Source: Streptococcus parasanguinis
GTDB lineage: Bacteria > Bacillota > Bacilli > Lactobacillales > Streptococcaceae
Assembly (NCBI RefSeq): GCF_001074805.1
Contig: NZ_JUPI01000007.1
Location: 1-59,629 of the forward strand
DNA length: 59,629 nucleotides
Reading direction: 5' to 3'
Below the pieces are notes generated by a model. That model was not told where the DNA came from, did not search any database, and was given only the letters and a program-made list of their open reading frames with translations. The translations under genes and the position numbers were made by a program. Below, in pieces: positions 30,025 to 37,838 of this stretch (within the stretch, counting starts at the first letter, position 1; the number at the start of each line of letters is the position of its first letter).

Positions 30025-30813
30025 ATGAAAAAAACGGAAAAGTTAAGTAAATGGTTGCTAATTTTGATTGTTTTCGAAGTACTTCTTTTACTTTACTGCT
30101 TGTTTTTTGCAAGAGAGATTCTGATTGAAGAAGGATTATTCTTTGTTTTAGGATTATTTTCTGCTATTGTTTTATCAGATTTGTTGTTGACATGGACCAT
30201 CCTGTTGTCATTTGCCCTAGGGATTGTCTTTTTGGTGGCGGGTGTTGTCTATATCCCATTTCATCAAGCCTTGCTTCTGCTCTTTAGTTTTCCAATCTTG
30301 ATTGGAATTTTGACCCAAATTCGCTACCACCTCTTTAAAGAGATTGCAAAAGTGAAGGATCAAGAGCCAGAAGCTTACGCAGATTACCGTAACCGCATCG
30401 CTTCTTATGGTGGGGAAACCAATGATACGATTCAAGCCTTACTCATTCACTGGTCGCACGAGGAATTGTTCTTCCAATTGCAACCGAGAGAGTACAATCG
30501 GACCTTGAACCAAATCAACTATTTGGTAACGCATCATCTAAAGCCAAATGAAAGCTTGTATTATGTATCAGATGGTAATTTCTTGATCTTATCTTCTGAT
30601 AGCGAGCGGGATCTGAAGGGCGATTATATGACAGTCTTAAAACCACAGTTGGAAGGACTGGTGTTCCAAGGAGAAGATGGGGTGCAAGCCATCCAATTTC
30701 AGTCCGGCTTTCTTGTAGTAGATCAATCAAATCGCACCAAATACCATCGCTATAAAGAAATGATTCGTTACTTAAAACGTCAACTTGAAACAGATATTAT
30801 TGTGGAATATTAG
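30025..30813 (+). CDS. Membrane protein with a degenerate GGDEF-like domain
   Basis: This 262-residue protein has about four membrane helices in residues 10-97, then a cytoplasmic domain at about 110-262. The segment LYYVSDGNFLILSSD (168-182) lines up with the core strand-turn-strand of GGDEF domains, with SDGNF (172-176) in place of GGDEF. The allosteric I-site RxxD that normally lies ten residues before is KxxE here (Lys163-Glu166). It cannot be a working diguanylate cyclase. In Listeria PssE and Bacillus YdaK, similar proteins activate a neighbouring GT2 synthase by binding c-di-GMP; the changed I-site makes that uncertain here. The domain call is by eye, not by search. Confidence 0.62.
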   Translation: MKKTEKLSKWLLILIVFEVLLLLYCLFFAREILIEEGLFFVLGLFSAIVLSDLLLTWTILLSFALGIVFLVAGVVYIPFHQALLLLFSFPILIGILTQIRYHLFKEIAKVKDQEPEAYADYRNRIASYGGETNDTIQALLIHWSHEELFFQLQPREYNRTLNQINYLVTHHLKPNESLYYVSDGNFLILSSDSERDLKGDYMTVLKPQLEGLVFQGEDGVQAIQFQSGFLVVDQSNRTKYHRYKEMIRYLKRQLETDIIVEY

Positions 30814-30822
30814 GAGGAAAAC

Positions 30823-30963
30823 ATGTCTCTTACAAATATATTTTTTAATATAGCTGTAGGCATTAGTGTATTTTTTGCCTTGTGCTTTATTGTATTATTT
30901 GTAGCTTATACGGTGATTTACCGCCGTGTCAATAAAAACTTTAAGGCGGTGGACCATGATTAG
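30823..30963 (+). CDS. 46-residue single-pass membrane protein in the polysaccharide operon
   Basis: A short gene follows an AGGAGG motif (30812-30817) six bases upstream. It encodes 46 residues: a hydrophobic helix at about residues 5-33 and a basic then acidic tail (YRRVNKNFKAVDHD). Its last eight bases overlap the start of the glycosyltransferase gene, so the two are translationally coupled. No family was recognised. The position suggests a small subunit of the synthase complex, comparable in size to accessory subunits of other processive polysaccharide synthases, but that is inference. Confidence 0.7.
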   Translation: MSLTNIFFNIAVGISVFFALCFIVLFVAYTVIYRRVNKNFKAVDHD

Positions 30964-32266
30964 TCAAATTGTGATGATTATTGCCTTGATTTCGATTTGG
31001 CTGTCCTTAGCCTGGGGCCTAGTAATCCTCTTTTCAGCCGTTCATTTTTGGTTTAAACACAGTGATTTTCGTGTCAATACGGATCCGCTTCCTTATTATC
31101 CAAAAGTGACGATCGTCGTACCTGCCCATAATGAGGATGTGGTTATTGCACAGACAGCCAAAGCGATCCTTGATTTGAACTACCCACATGATCGTGTAGA
31201 ATTACTACTGTTTGCGGATAATTGTTCCGATCGCACTTATGAAGAGTGTTTGGCAGTTAAAGCATTGCCAGAGTATGCAGGACGTGATTTGACCATTATC
31301 AATCGCAGTGGGACAGGTGGGAAAGCCGGTGTGTTAAATGACGCTTTGGCTATGGCGACCGGAGACTATATCTGTGTCTATGATGCAGATGCCATGCCTG
31401 AAAAGAATGCTCTTTATTTCCTTGTGAAAGAAGTGCTCAAAGATCCAGAGCGTCATGTGGCTTCTTTTGGTCGCAATAAAACGCGGAATGCCGGTCAAAA
31501 CTTCTTGACTCGCTGTATCAACCAAGAAATTGTCGTCACCCAACGGGTTCACCATGTAGGCATGTGGCATCTCTTTAAGATTGGACGGATTCCAGGAACC
31601 AACTTCATTATTCAAACTGAATTTGTCAAGAGTATTGGGGGATGGAAAAACGGTGCCTTAACAGAGGATACGGATATTTCCTTTAAGATTATGCAAAGTG
31701 GGAAGTTGATTGCTCTAGCCTATAATTCAGAAGCATTTCAACAGGAACCTGAGACCCTGAAGAGTTATTATATGCAACGGAAACGTTGGGCCAAAGGGAA
31801 TTATGAAGTGGTTCTTTCTAACTTCAAGCATTTATTTGGTAAGGGAAATTGGCGCGTGAAGTTAGAAGTGACCAACTATTCCTGTATCTTCTTCTGGTTC
31901 AATGCAGCTATCGTGTTATCAGACTTGATCTTTTTTGCCAATATTCTGGCCATGTGTCTCCATACAGTGGTGCCAGGCGTGCAAATTCCATTTGCCTTTG
32001 ATTCAGAAAATATCTATATTGCGCAATTGATGTTGTTTAATTGGATCTTGATGATTGGGCTCTACTTACTTCAGATTAATGTGGCTCTTGCCTCACAATT
32101 TGGTCAAGCAACTACCAAGCAAATTTGGTTGGCCTTAGCTGCCTACTTCACCTATTCTCAACTGTTTATCATTGTATCAATTGATGCCATCTCTTCGATT
32201 GTGATGGATAAACTATTGCACCGGAAAGAAACTAAATGGGTTAAAACAAAACGATTCGCAGGATAG
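30956..32266 (+). CDS. Processive family 2 glycosyltransferase (polysaccharide synthase)
   Basis: This 436-residue membrane enzyme is of the cellulose/hyaluronan/PNAG synthase type. An N-terminal helix (4-28) precedes the GT2 domain with VTIVVPAHNE, YDADAMPE (DxD), TEDTD and the processivity motif QRKRW. Three or so membrane helices follow. There is no C-terminal PilZ domain, so any nucleotide control would need a partner such as the GGDEF-like protein two genes upstream. With a UDP-ManNAc-producing epimerase in the operon, the product may be a poly-N-acetylmannosamine-type polymer. The ATG at 30956 was chosen for its AAGGCGG site; a GTG at 30926 lies inside the small upstream gene. Confidence 0.88.
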   Translation: MISQIVMIIALISIWLSLAWGLVILFSAVHFWFKHSDFRVNTDPLPYYPKVTIVVPAHNEDVVIAQTAKAILDLNYPHDRVELLLFADNCSDRTYEECLAVKALPEYAGRDLTIINRSGTGGKAGVLNDALAMATGDYICVYDADAMPEKNALYFLVKEVLKDPERHVASFGRNKTRNAGQNFLTRCINQEIVVTQRVHHVGMWHLFKIGRIPGTNFIIQTEFVKSIGGWKNGALTEDTDISFKIMQSGKLIALAYNSEAFQQEPETLKSYYMQRKRWAKGNYEVVLSNFKHLFGKGNWRVKLEVTNYSCIFFWFNAAIVLSDLIFFANILAMCLHTVVPGVQIPFAFDSENIYIAQLMLFNWILMIGLYLLQINVALASQFGQATTKQIWLALAAYFTYSQLFIIVSIDAISSIVMDKLLHRKETKWVKTKRFAG

Positions 32267-32274
32267 GAGAAATT

Positions 32275-33378
32275 ATGAATACGAAAAAGATGAGATATGT
32301 ATGGTTTCTAGTCATCCTTTGCATTTTCTGTTTGACCTTGTTTTTAGCGAGAACGAGAAGTAAAGTGGAGATGCGAAATCGAATTTACCGTCAGTGGGAT
32401 GAGCATTTTGTTGTTTCAAAAGGGAAAGAATCCTATGTTCGAACCACCAATGATAGCAATCAAACGGTGGTTTTATCTGAAGCGCAAAGTTATGGAATGC
32501 TCATTACTGTTGCGGCTGCTAAAAAAGGACAAGCCCAACAAGCAGACTTTGACAGACTCTATCAATATTATCTAAATCATCGCTTGGAAGGTACCCAATT
32601 GATGTCTTGGAAACAAACCATCAGCAATGGAAAAGCAAAGGATGAGGACCATAACGCCACAGATGGAGATCTCTATATTGCCTATGCTCTTCTAAAAGCT
32701 GCTCAGCAATGGCCAAAGCAAGCCAAAGACTACCAGGCTCAAGCCAAAGCGATTTTAGAAGATATTCTCGCACACAATTACAATGAAGAAACCGGTGTGT
32801 TAACGGTGGGAAATTGGGCCAATCAGGATTCGGAATTCTATCATTTGATGCGGACGTCTGATACACTGCCAGCGCAATTCCAGATCTTTTATGAAGTGAC
32901 AAAAGATTCGAAGTGGTTGGACATCAAAGAAAAGATGTTGCAGCAACTCCAAACGATCAGCTCCCAAACAAAAACAGGTTTACTACCTGATTTCATCTGG
33001 GTAGATGAGCAAGGGACTCGCGTAGCAGATCCCAAGACGATTGAATCCAAGTATGATGGAGCCTACTCGTATAATGCTTGTCGCCTTCCATATAACCTTG
33101 TTCAAAGTAAGGATGCAACCAGTCAAAAATTGGTGAAAAAGATGCTTAACTTTTTCAAGAGTCAAAGAAACCTGTACGCGGGTTATGACTTGAAAGGAAA
33201 GGCCTTGAACAATCATCAGGCAGCAAGTTTTTTGGCACCGATAGTCTATGCTTCTGAACACGAAAAAGGCTATCTGAAGTTGGTGCAACAGAATAAGTAT
33301 ATCTTCACACAAGATCTACCTCTGAACAACTATTATGATGCAACCATGACAACCATGATTGCACTTGAATTGTTCTAA
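32275..33378 (+). CDS. Membrane-anchored GH8 family glycoside hydrolase
   Basis: This 367-residue protein has an N-terminal membrane anchor (residues 7-25) and an extracellular family 8 catalytic domain. The acid residue is probably Glu69 in LSEAQSYGML, and the base Asp130 or Asp132 in ATDGDLYIAYALL, both in the order found in BcsZ and YdaJ. Hydrolases of this family accompany cellulose and Pss-type synthase operons and trim or release the polymer. It closes the operon eight bases after the synthase gene and is followed by a terminator. Confidence 0.86.
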   Translation: MNTKKMRYVWFLVILCIFCLTLFLARTRSKVEMRNRIYRQWDEHFVVSKGKESYVRTTNDSNQTVVLSEAQSYGMLITVAAAKKGQAQQADFDRLYQYYLNHRLEGTQLMSWKQTISNGKAKDEDHNATDGDLYIAYALLKAAQQWPKQAKDYQAQAKAILEDILAHNYNEETGVLTVGNWANQDSEFYHLMRTSDTLPAQFQIFYEVTKDSKWLDIKEKMLQQLQTISSQTKTGLLPDFIWVDEQGTRVADPKTIESKYDGAYSYNACRLPYNLVQSKDATSQKLVKKMLNFFKSQRNLYAGYDLKGKALNNHQAASFLAPIVYASEHEKGYLKLVQQNKYIFTQDLPLNNYYDATMTTMIALELF

Positions 33379-33391
33379 ATACTTGAGAAGA

Positions 33392-33437
33392 GAGAGTTCC
33401 CAGGATGGCTCGTCATTTTGTTGGGACTCTCTTTTTT
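33392..33437 (+). terminator. Terminator of the polysaccharide operon
   Basis: GAGAGTTCCCA (33392-33402) pairs with TGGGACTCTC (33422-33431), with one bulged T, then six T residues. Confidence 0.85.
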
Positions 33438-33566
33438 GATTCTCGAAAAAAGGACCCAAGAGAAATCAAGTAGTCTATTTTTGAAAAATAACTGTGGAAA
33501 TCACATGAAAACTGCCTGAAAAATTATGCTCTGAGCAGAAAACTTTTATTCTCAAAGGATTTTCTA

Positions 33567-33572
33567 TATAAT
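33567..33572 (+). promoter_or_regulatory. -10 box of the DUF1033 gene
   Basis: TATAAT lies 26 bases before the start codon. The -35 region (TTTTAT near 33544) is a poor match. No other gene or element is seen between 33438 and 33598. Confidence 0.55.
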
Positions 33573-33598
33573 AGAAGATACAAAGGATGGAAGAGTTT

Positions 33599-33988
33599 AT
33601 GTATCGTGTGATTGAAATGTATGGGGACTGTGAACCCTGGTGGTTTTTAGAAGGTTGGGAAGAAGATATTGTCAGTAGTCGGAAGTTTGAAGACTATTAC
33701 CAGGCTTTGAAATACTACAAGCAGAAATGGTTAGAGTTGAATGCACACTTTCCAAGTTATAAGAGTCGGAGTGATCTCATGACGATCTTTTGGGATACCA
33801 ACGAGCAAGAGTGGTGTGAGGACTGCAGTGATGATGTGCAGTTTTTCCACTCGATAGTTCTGCTAGAAGACGAGCACAAGATCCCTAAAAGCAAGCTCCG
33901 TCCAGGTTACGAAAAGGAAAAAGGAAGTCGCAAACATCGTTCTTGTCAATATACACTCGATTCAAAAAAGGGGACAACCCTGTCATAA
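33599..33988 (+). CDS. DUF1033 family protein
   Basis: This protein of 129 residues is rich in Trp, Tyr, Glu and Asp in its N-terminal half (MYRVIEMYGDCEPWWFLEGW) and lysine-rich at the end. It belongs to the DUF1033 family common in streptococci, often next to the comG operon, and has no known function. The ATG at 33599 gives the family N-terminus. An ATG four codons earlier lies too close to its possible ribosome-binding site. Confidence 0.82.
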   Translation: MYRVIEMYGDCEPWWFLEGWEEDIVSSRKFEDYYQALKYYKQKWLELNAHFPSYKSRSDLMTIFWDTNEQEWCEDCSDDVQFFHSIVLLEDEHKIPKSKLRPGYEKEKGSRKHRSCQYTLDSKKGTTLS

Positions 33989-33997
33989 GAGATATTT

Positions 33998-34037
33998 AGA
34001 AGATTTTTTAGAGCTATCTAGAAAGTCTTCTTTTTTT
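33998..34037 (+). terminator. Terminator between DUF1033 gene and comGA
   Basis: A 15-base-pair stem (33998-34012 with 34017-34031, two G-U pairs) with a GCTA loop is followed by a run of T residues. Confidence 0.85.
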
Positions 34038-34046
34038 GTCTTCTTT

Positions 34047-34054
34047 TTCGAATA
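34047..34054 (+). promoter_or_regulatory. Competence cin-box (sigma-X promoter) of comGA
   Basis: TTCGAATA matches the streptococcal cin-box TNCGAATA after a T-rich stretch, and lies 21 bases before the comGA start codon. It places the pilus operon under the late competence sigma factor ComX. Confidence 0.88.
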
Positions 34055-34075
34055 GTATAAGTGAGAGGAGGAACT

Positions 34076-35017
34076 ATGGTTCAAGAAATTGCAAAAAAAT
34101 TGATCCGTATGGGAAAAAAAGAAGAAGCCCAGGATCTCTACTTTATTCCTCGGAGAGAGGAGTACCAGGTTTTTATGAGGGTTGGAGATGAGAGGCGCTT
34201 TGTACAATCCTTCCCTTTTGAGGAGATGATGGCTATGATCAGTCACTTTAAGTTCGTAGCAGGCATGAATGTGGGAGAAAAAAGGCGGAGCCAGCTAGGG
34301 TCGTGTGATTACCCTCTGGAGGATGGGCTGGTTTCGATTCGCTTGTCGACGGTGGGGGATTATCGTGGCTATGAAAGCTTGGTTATTCGGCTCTTGCATG
34401 ATGAGGAACGCGAATTGCGTTTTTGGTTTGATCAGCTACCTGAGTTGAAGAAGAAATTGGCTGGTCGTGGGCTCTATCTCTTTGCGGGCCCTGTTGGTTC
34501 GGGAAAGACCACTCTCATGCATGCTTTGGCGCAAGAGTGCTTTGCGGACCAGCAAGTCATGTCCATTGAGGATCCTGTCGAGATCAAGCAGGATAATATG
34601 TTACAGCTTCAGCTGAACGACCAGATCGGCATGACCTATGACAACCTGATCAAACTCTCCTTACGTCATCGGCCGGACCTTCTCATCATTGGGGAAATTC
34701 GAGATAAGGAAACAGCTCGTGCAGTCGTACGAGCTAGTTTGACAGGGGTCACAGTCTTCTCTACTATTCATGCCAAGAGCGTTCGAGGTGTTTATGAGAG
34801 GCTCTTAGAGCTTGGAGTGAGTGAGGAAGAGCTCAAGATTGTTTTACAAGGTATTTGCTACCAACGATTAATTGCAGGAGGAGGTGTTGTCGATTTTGCG
34901 ACGGAAAACTACCAAGAACACTCAGCCAGCCGCTGGAACCAACAAATGGATCTCTTGGCTCAATCGGGATATATCCAGCTGGCTCAGGCACAAGCCGAAA
35001 AAATTATCTACAACTAA
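34076..35017 (+). CDS. comGA: Competence pilus assembly ATPase ComGA
   Basis: This 313-residue secretion ATPase of the type II/IV pilus class drives assembly of the DNA-uptake pilus. The Walker A motif is GPVGSGKTT and the Walker B region LLIIGEIRDKETA. Conserved Asp/His boxes (SIEDPVE, STIHAKS) are present. The length equals pneumococcal CglA. The ATG at 34076 has GGAGG at 34067-34071. It is the first gene of comGA-comGG, and its 3' end overlaps comGB. Confidence 0.96.
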   Translation: MVQEIAKKLIRMGKKEEAQDLYFIPRREEYQVFMRVGDERRFVQSFPFEEMMAMISHFKFVAGMNVGEKRRSQLGSCDYPLEDGLVSIRLSTVGDYRGYESLVIRLLHDEERELRFWFDQLPELKKKLAGRGLYLFAGPVGSGKTTLMHALAQECFADQQVMSIEDPVEIKQDNMLQLQLNDQIGMTYDNLIKLSLRHRPDLLIIGEIRDKETARAVVRASLTGVTVFSTIHAKSVRGVYERLLELGVSEEELKIVLQGICYQRLIAGGGVVDFATENYQEHSASRWNQQMDLLAQSGYIQLAQAQAEKIIYN

Positions 35018-35981
35018 ACAAAAGCAAATCATTGAATTGTTTTTGAATCTTTATTCGAGTGGTTTTCATCTGTCTGAGATTGTTGATTTTTTGGATCGTT
35101 CCCACCTAGTGGAGAGTTATTTGGTCTCCCAGATGCGAGCAGATCTCTCTCGGGGGCGGAGTTTTTCAGAGATGATGGCGGGGATCGGTTTTTCAGATGC
35201 GGTCACGACGCAGCTGTCTCTTGCTGAGCTCCATGGAAATCTTGCATTGAGCTTGGAGAAAATCAGTGCTTACCTAGAAAACATGCGCAAGGTCAAGAAA
35301 AAGTTGATCGAAGTTAGCACTTATCCTCTTATCTTACTTGGGTTTTTAGTTTTGATTATGCTAGGCCTGCGCAATTATTTGCTCCCTCAAATAGATGCAC
35401 AAAATATTGGTACGCAATTGATCAGTTCCTTTCCCCAACTCTTTTTGGCGCTCGTAGCGGGAATAGTGGCCCTCTTCTTATTCAGCTTTCTCTATTATCG
35501 AAAATCTAGCAAGATCAAAGTTTTTAGAAGCTTGTCCCATCTTCCTTTCGGGAAAGGCATGATTCAAGCTTATTTGACAGCCTATTATGCCAGAGAATGG
35601 GGCAATCTGATTGGACAAGGATTGGAGCTGTCTCAGATTTTTACTATGATGCAGGAGCAAAAATCCCAGCTTTTCCAAGAGATTGGAAGAGACTTAGCTC
35701 TTTCTTTAGACCGCGGTCAATCCTTTTCAGAGACGGTCGGGGGATATTCTTTTTTCAAAAAAGAATTGCCGCTTATGATTGAATATGGCGAGGTCAAATC
35801 AAAGCTTGGAAGTGAGCTAGAGATCTACGCTGAAAAAACATGGGAAGACTTCTTTCGTCGGGTCCACAAGGCCATGAATGTGATACAACCCTTGGTCTTT
35901 GTCTTTGTGGCTCTTGTAATTGTCTTACTTTACGCAGCCATGTTGCTGCCGATTTATCAAAATATGGAGGTTCATTTATGA
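34887..35981 (+). CDS. comGB: Competence pilus membrane protein ComGB
   Basis: This GspF-family polytopic membrane platform for the competence pilus has GspF repeats such as LAELHGNLALSLEKI and membrane segments near the middle and at the C-terminus. The start is unresolved. Homologous N-termini align with RDISSWLRHKPKKL at about 34959, but no ATG, GTG or TTG is in frame there. The nearest usable in-frame starts are TTG or GTG codons at 34872-34896. The TTG at 34887 follows AGGAGG and was used, giving 364 residues and a 131-base overlap with comGA. The stop overlaps the comGC start. Confidence 0.85.
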   Translation: MSILRRKTTKNTQPAAGTNKWISWLNRDISSWLRHKPKKLSTTKQKQIIELFLNLYSSGFHLSEIVDFLDRSHLVESYLVSQMRADLSRGRSFSEMMAGIGFSDAVTTQLSLAELHGNLALSLEKISAYLENMRKVKKKLIEVSTYPLILLGFLVLIMLGLRNYLLPQIDAQNIGTQLISSFPQLFLALVAGIVALFLFSFLYYRKSSKIKVFRSLSHLPFGKGMIQAYLTAYYAREWGNLIGQGLELSQIFTMMQEQKSQLFQEIGRDLALSLDRGQSFSETVGGYSFFKKELPLMIEYGEVKSKLGSELEIYAEKTWEDFFRRVHKAMNVIQPLVFVFVALVIVLLYAAMLLPIYQNMEVHL

Positions 35982-36295
35982 AAAAATTAAAAACATACAA
36001 GGTAAAAGCTTTTACGCTTATTGAAATGTTGGTGGTCTTATTGATCATCAGTGTACTCTTATTGCTCTTTGTGCCGAATTTGACCAAGCAAAAAGACTCC
36101 GTAAAAGATACAGGAAATGCAGCGGTTGTCAAGGTAGTCGAAAGCCAGGCTGAATTGTATGAACTCAATCATACCAATGACCAAGCCACTCTAGCCAAGC
36201 TGATTGTTGAGGGAAATATTACCAACAAACAAGCAGAATCCTACCGTGCCTATTATGCGAAAAATAGTGGAGAAACTCGTGCGGTTGCAGATTAA
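35978..36295 (+). CDS. comGC: Major competence pilin ComGC
   Basis: This 105-residue type IV pilin-like protein has a prepilin peptidase site VKAFTLIEMLVVL, cut before Phe by ComC/PilD, and the conserved Glu five residues on. The hydrophobic helix forms the filament core of the DNA-uptake pilus. The ATG overlaps the comGB stop codon (ATGA), and GGAGG lies upstream at 35966-35970. Confidence 0.95.
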   Translation: MKKLKTYKVKAFTLIEMLVVLLIISVLLLLFVPNLTKQKDSVKDTGNAAVVKVVESQAELYELNHTNDQATLAKLIVEGNITNKQAESYRAYYAKNSGETRAVAD

Positions 36296-36689
36296 GGCCT
36301 TCACCTTGGTGGAGACCCTTCTGACCTTGATGATCGTCAGTTTTATCTATCTGGGCTTATCGGGATCGATCAAGACGAGCTTTCAGCAGGTGGAAGAAAA
36401 AGTATTTTTTGCAGAGTTTGAACATCTCTATCAAGAAAGCCAGAAGATAGCACTGGCAAGGCAAACGGAATTGGATGTTGAAGTGACTGCGAGGAATATT
36501 CAAACGCCTTATCAGACGGTGGAGATTCCTGATTCTGTTATTTTGCAAGATCCTAAAACTATTCGTTTAGACCGAGCAGGTGGCAATTCATCCCTGGCCA
36601 ATGTTCACTTTCAGACACAGAGAGGAGTGGTGACCTATCAGCTTTCGCTTGGAAATGGAAAAATTAAAAAGAGCATCCGTTCCCGCTAG
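36279..36689 (+). CDS. comGD: Minor competence pseudopilin ComGD
   Basis: This pseudopilin of about 136 residues has the processing motif IKAFTLVETLL and a hydrophobic helix. The tail contains DRAGGNSSLA, which also occurs in pneumococcal CglD. The GTG at 36279 was preferred because GGAG at 36269-36272 precedes it and it gives the short leader typical of the family. An ATG at 36255 in the same frame is the alternative. It overlaps comGC by 17 bases. Confidence 0.88.
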   Translation: MRLQIKAFTLVETLLTLMIVSFIYLGLSGSIKTSFQQVEEKVFFAEFEHLYQESQKIALARQTELDVEVTARNIQTPYQTVEIPDSVILQDPKTIRLDRAGGNSSLANVHFQTQRGVVTYQLSLGNGKIKKSIRSR

Positions 36690-36942
36690 TATTCTCATAG
36701 AATCCCTAGTAGCTTTGAGTTTATTTGCCATGATTACGACCCTATTATTAGGGGAGATCCGGCGTTCGCGCAAGGAGCGACTAGCGGATTTCAATGAGGT
36801 AGAGGTCTTATCTGTCGCTCAAATGGCGCTTCAGACAGGGCAAAATCATCTGGAGACTAATGGCATTCAGGTTCATGTTGAAAAAGATGCCGATCAAATC
36901 ACGGTCTATCATCAAGGAAAGGTGGTATTGCATGTGGAATAA
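36655..36942 (+). CDS. comGE: Minor competence pseudopilin ComGE
   Basis: This 95-residue pseudopilin-like protein has one N-terminal membrane helix (ASILIESLVALSLFAM) that keeps the conserved Glu and Ser but lacks a clear Lys-x-Phe processing site, as in other streptococcal ComGE proteins. It overlaps comGD by 35 bases and comGF by 11. Confidence 0.87.
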   Translation: MEKLKRASVPASILIESLVALSLFAMITTLLLGEIRRSRKERLADFNEVEVLSVAQMALQTGQNHLETNGIQVHVEKDADQITVYHQGKVVLHVE

Positions 36943-37384
36943 AGGAAGGGTTAAGGCCTTTACCTTGCTCGAAGCCTTGGTCGCTCTCTTAGTGCTCAGC
37001 GGAGGTGTGTTAGTTTTTCAAGGTTTGACCAAACTCCTGCATGCTGAATTGGACTACCAAGCGCATCAAAAGCAGGAAGAATGGATCTTGTTTCAGCAAC
37101 AAATGCAGGTGGAATTGGACCGGAGTCATTTTGAAAAAGTGGAGAACAACCATATCTACTTGATTCAGGATCAAAAACCAATTGCGATTGGCCAGTCTAA
37201 AGGAGATGATATTCGAAAAACAGATGCAAAGGGCAGGGGCTATCAGCCTATGATTTCAGGTGTTCACTCTAGTCAGATTTGGCAGGAGGGAGAGTTGATT
37301 CATCTGCGTTTGAATTTTGAAGAAGGTCTAGAAAGGGAGTATGTCTATCATGTGGTACCAGCGATGCAAAATGAAAAAAGTTAA
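36932..37384 (+). CDS. comGF: Minor competence pseudopilin ComGF
   Basis: This 150-residue pseudopilin has a processing motif VKAFTLLEALVALLVL near the N-terminus and a soluble C-terminal domain. The ATG at 36932 follows AAAGGTGG and overlaps the end of comGE. It probably forms part of the minor-pilin tip complex with ComGD, ComGE and ComGG. Confidence 0.9.
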   Translation: MWNKGRVKAFTLLEALVALLVLSGGVLVFQGLTKLLHAELDYQAHQKQEEWILFQQQMQVELDRSHFEKVENNHIYLIQDQKPIAIGQSKGDDIRKTDAKGRGYQPMISGVHSSQIWQEGELIHLRLNFEEGLEREYVYHVVPAMQNEKS

Positions 37385-37808
37385 GGCTGGTGTCTTGCTC
37401 TACGCCCTTTTGATGGCAGCGATTTTCAGTCTCTTGCTTCAGTTTTATCTTCACCGTCAGGTCGCGGAAAAACGGATCTTAAAGACGAGTCAAGATCGAC
37501 TTCGGGCCTATGCTTTGGTACAATTGGCTCTTGAAAAAGGAAAGGGTGATGAGAAGGCATCAGAGATTCACTTAAAGTCTGGAGTTGTTCAGCTACAGCA
37601 GGATCCTGGTTTTCTTCATGCCCAGGCTAAGATGGGTGGAGAAAGCTATGAGTTTGTTCTTCCTGTAAGGGAAGAAAAAGATAGTAGAAAGAGCAAAAAA
37701 GAAAAGAAGAAGACACAGAAAGATAAAGAGCAGATAGGGAGCGAAAAGCCTTCTGAAGAGACGCCAAAAGAGACGAAGGAGCCATCAGAAAATAGCGAAA
37801 AAGACTAA
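37350..37808 (+). CDS. comGG: Minor competence pseudopilin ComGG
   Basis: This protein of 152 residues has a membrane helix KAGVLLYALLMAAIFSLLL like pneumococcal CglG and ends in a highly charged tail of Lys, Glu and Ser repeats. The ATG at 37350 gives the family start MW and has GGGAG upstream. It overlaps comGF by 35 bases. Confidence 0.87.
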   Translation: MWYQRCKMKKVKAGVLLYALLMAAIFSLLLQFYLHRQVAEKRILKTSQDRLRAYALVQLALEKGKGDEKASEIHLKSGVVQLQQDPGFLHAQAKMGGESYEFVLPVREEKDSRKSKKEKKKTQKDKEQIGSEKPSEETPKETKEPSENSEKD

Positions 37809-37838
37809 TTTTTGGTATGATAGGGTGCGGAGGAAATC

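Noticed and set aside
30025..30813. Active diguanylate cyclase
   Set aside because: The GGDEF signature is replaced by SDGNF, which lacks catalytic residues, so only a degenerate domain is claimed.
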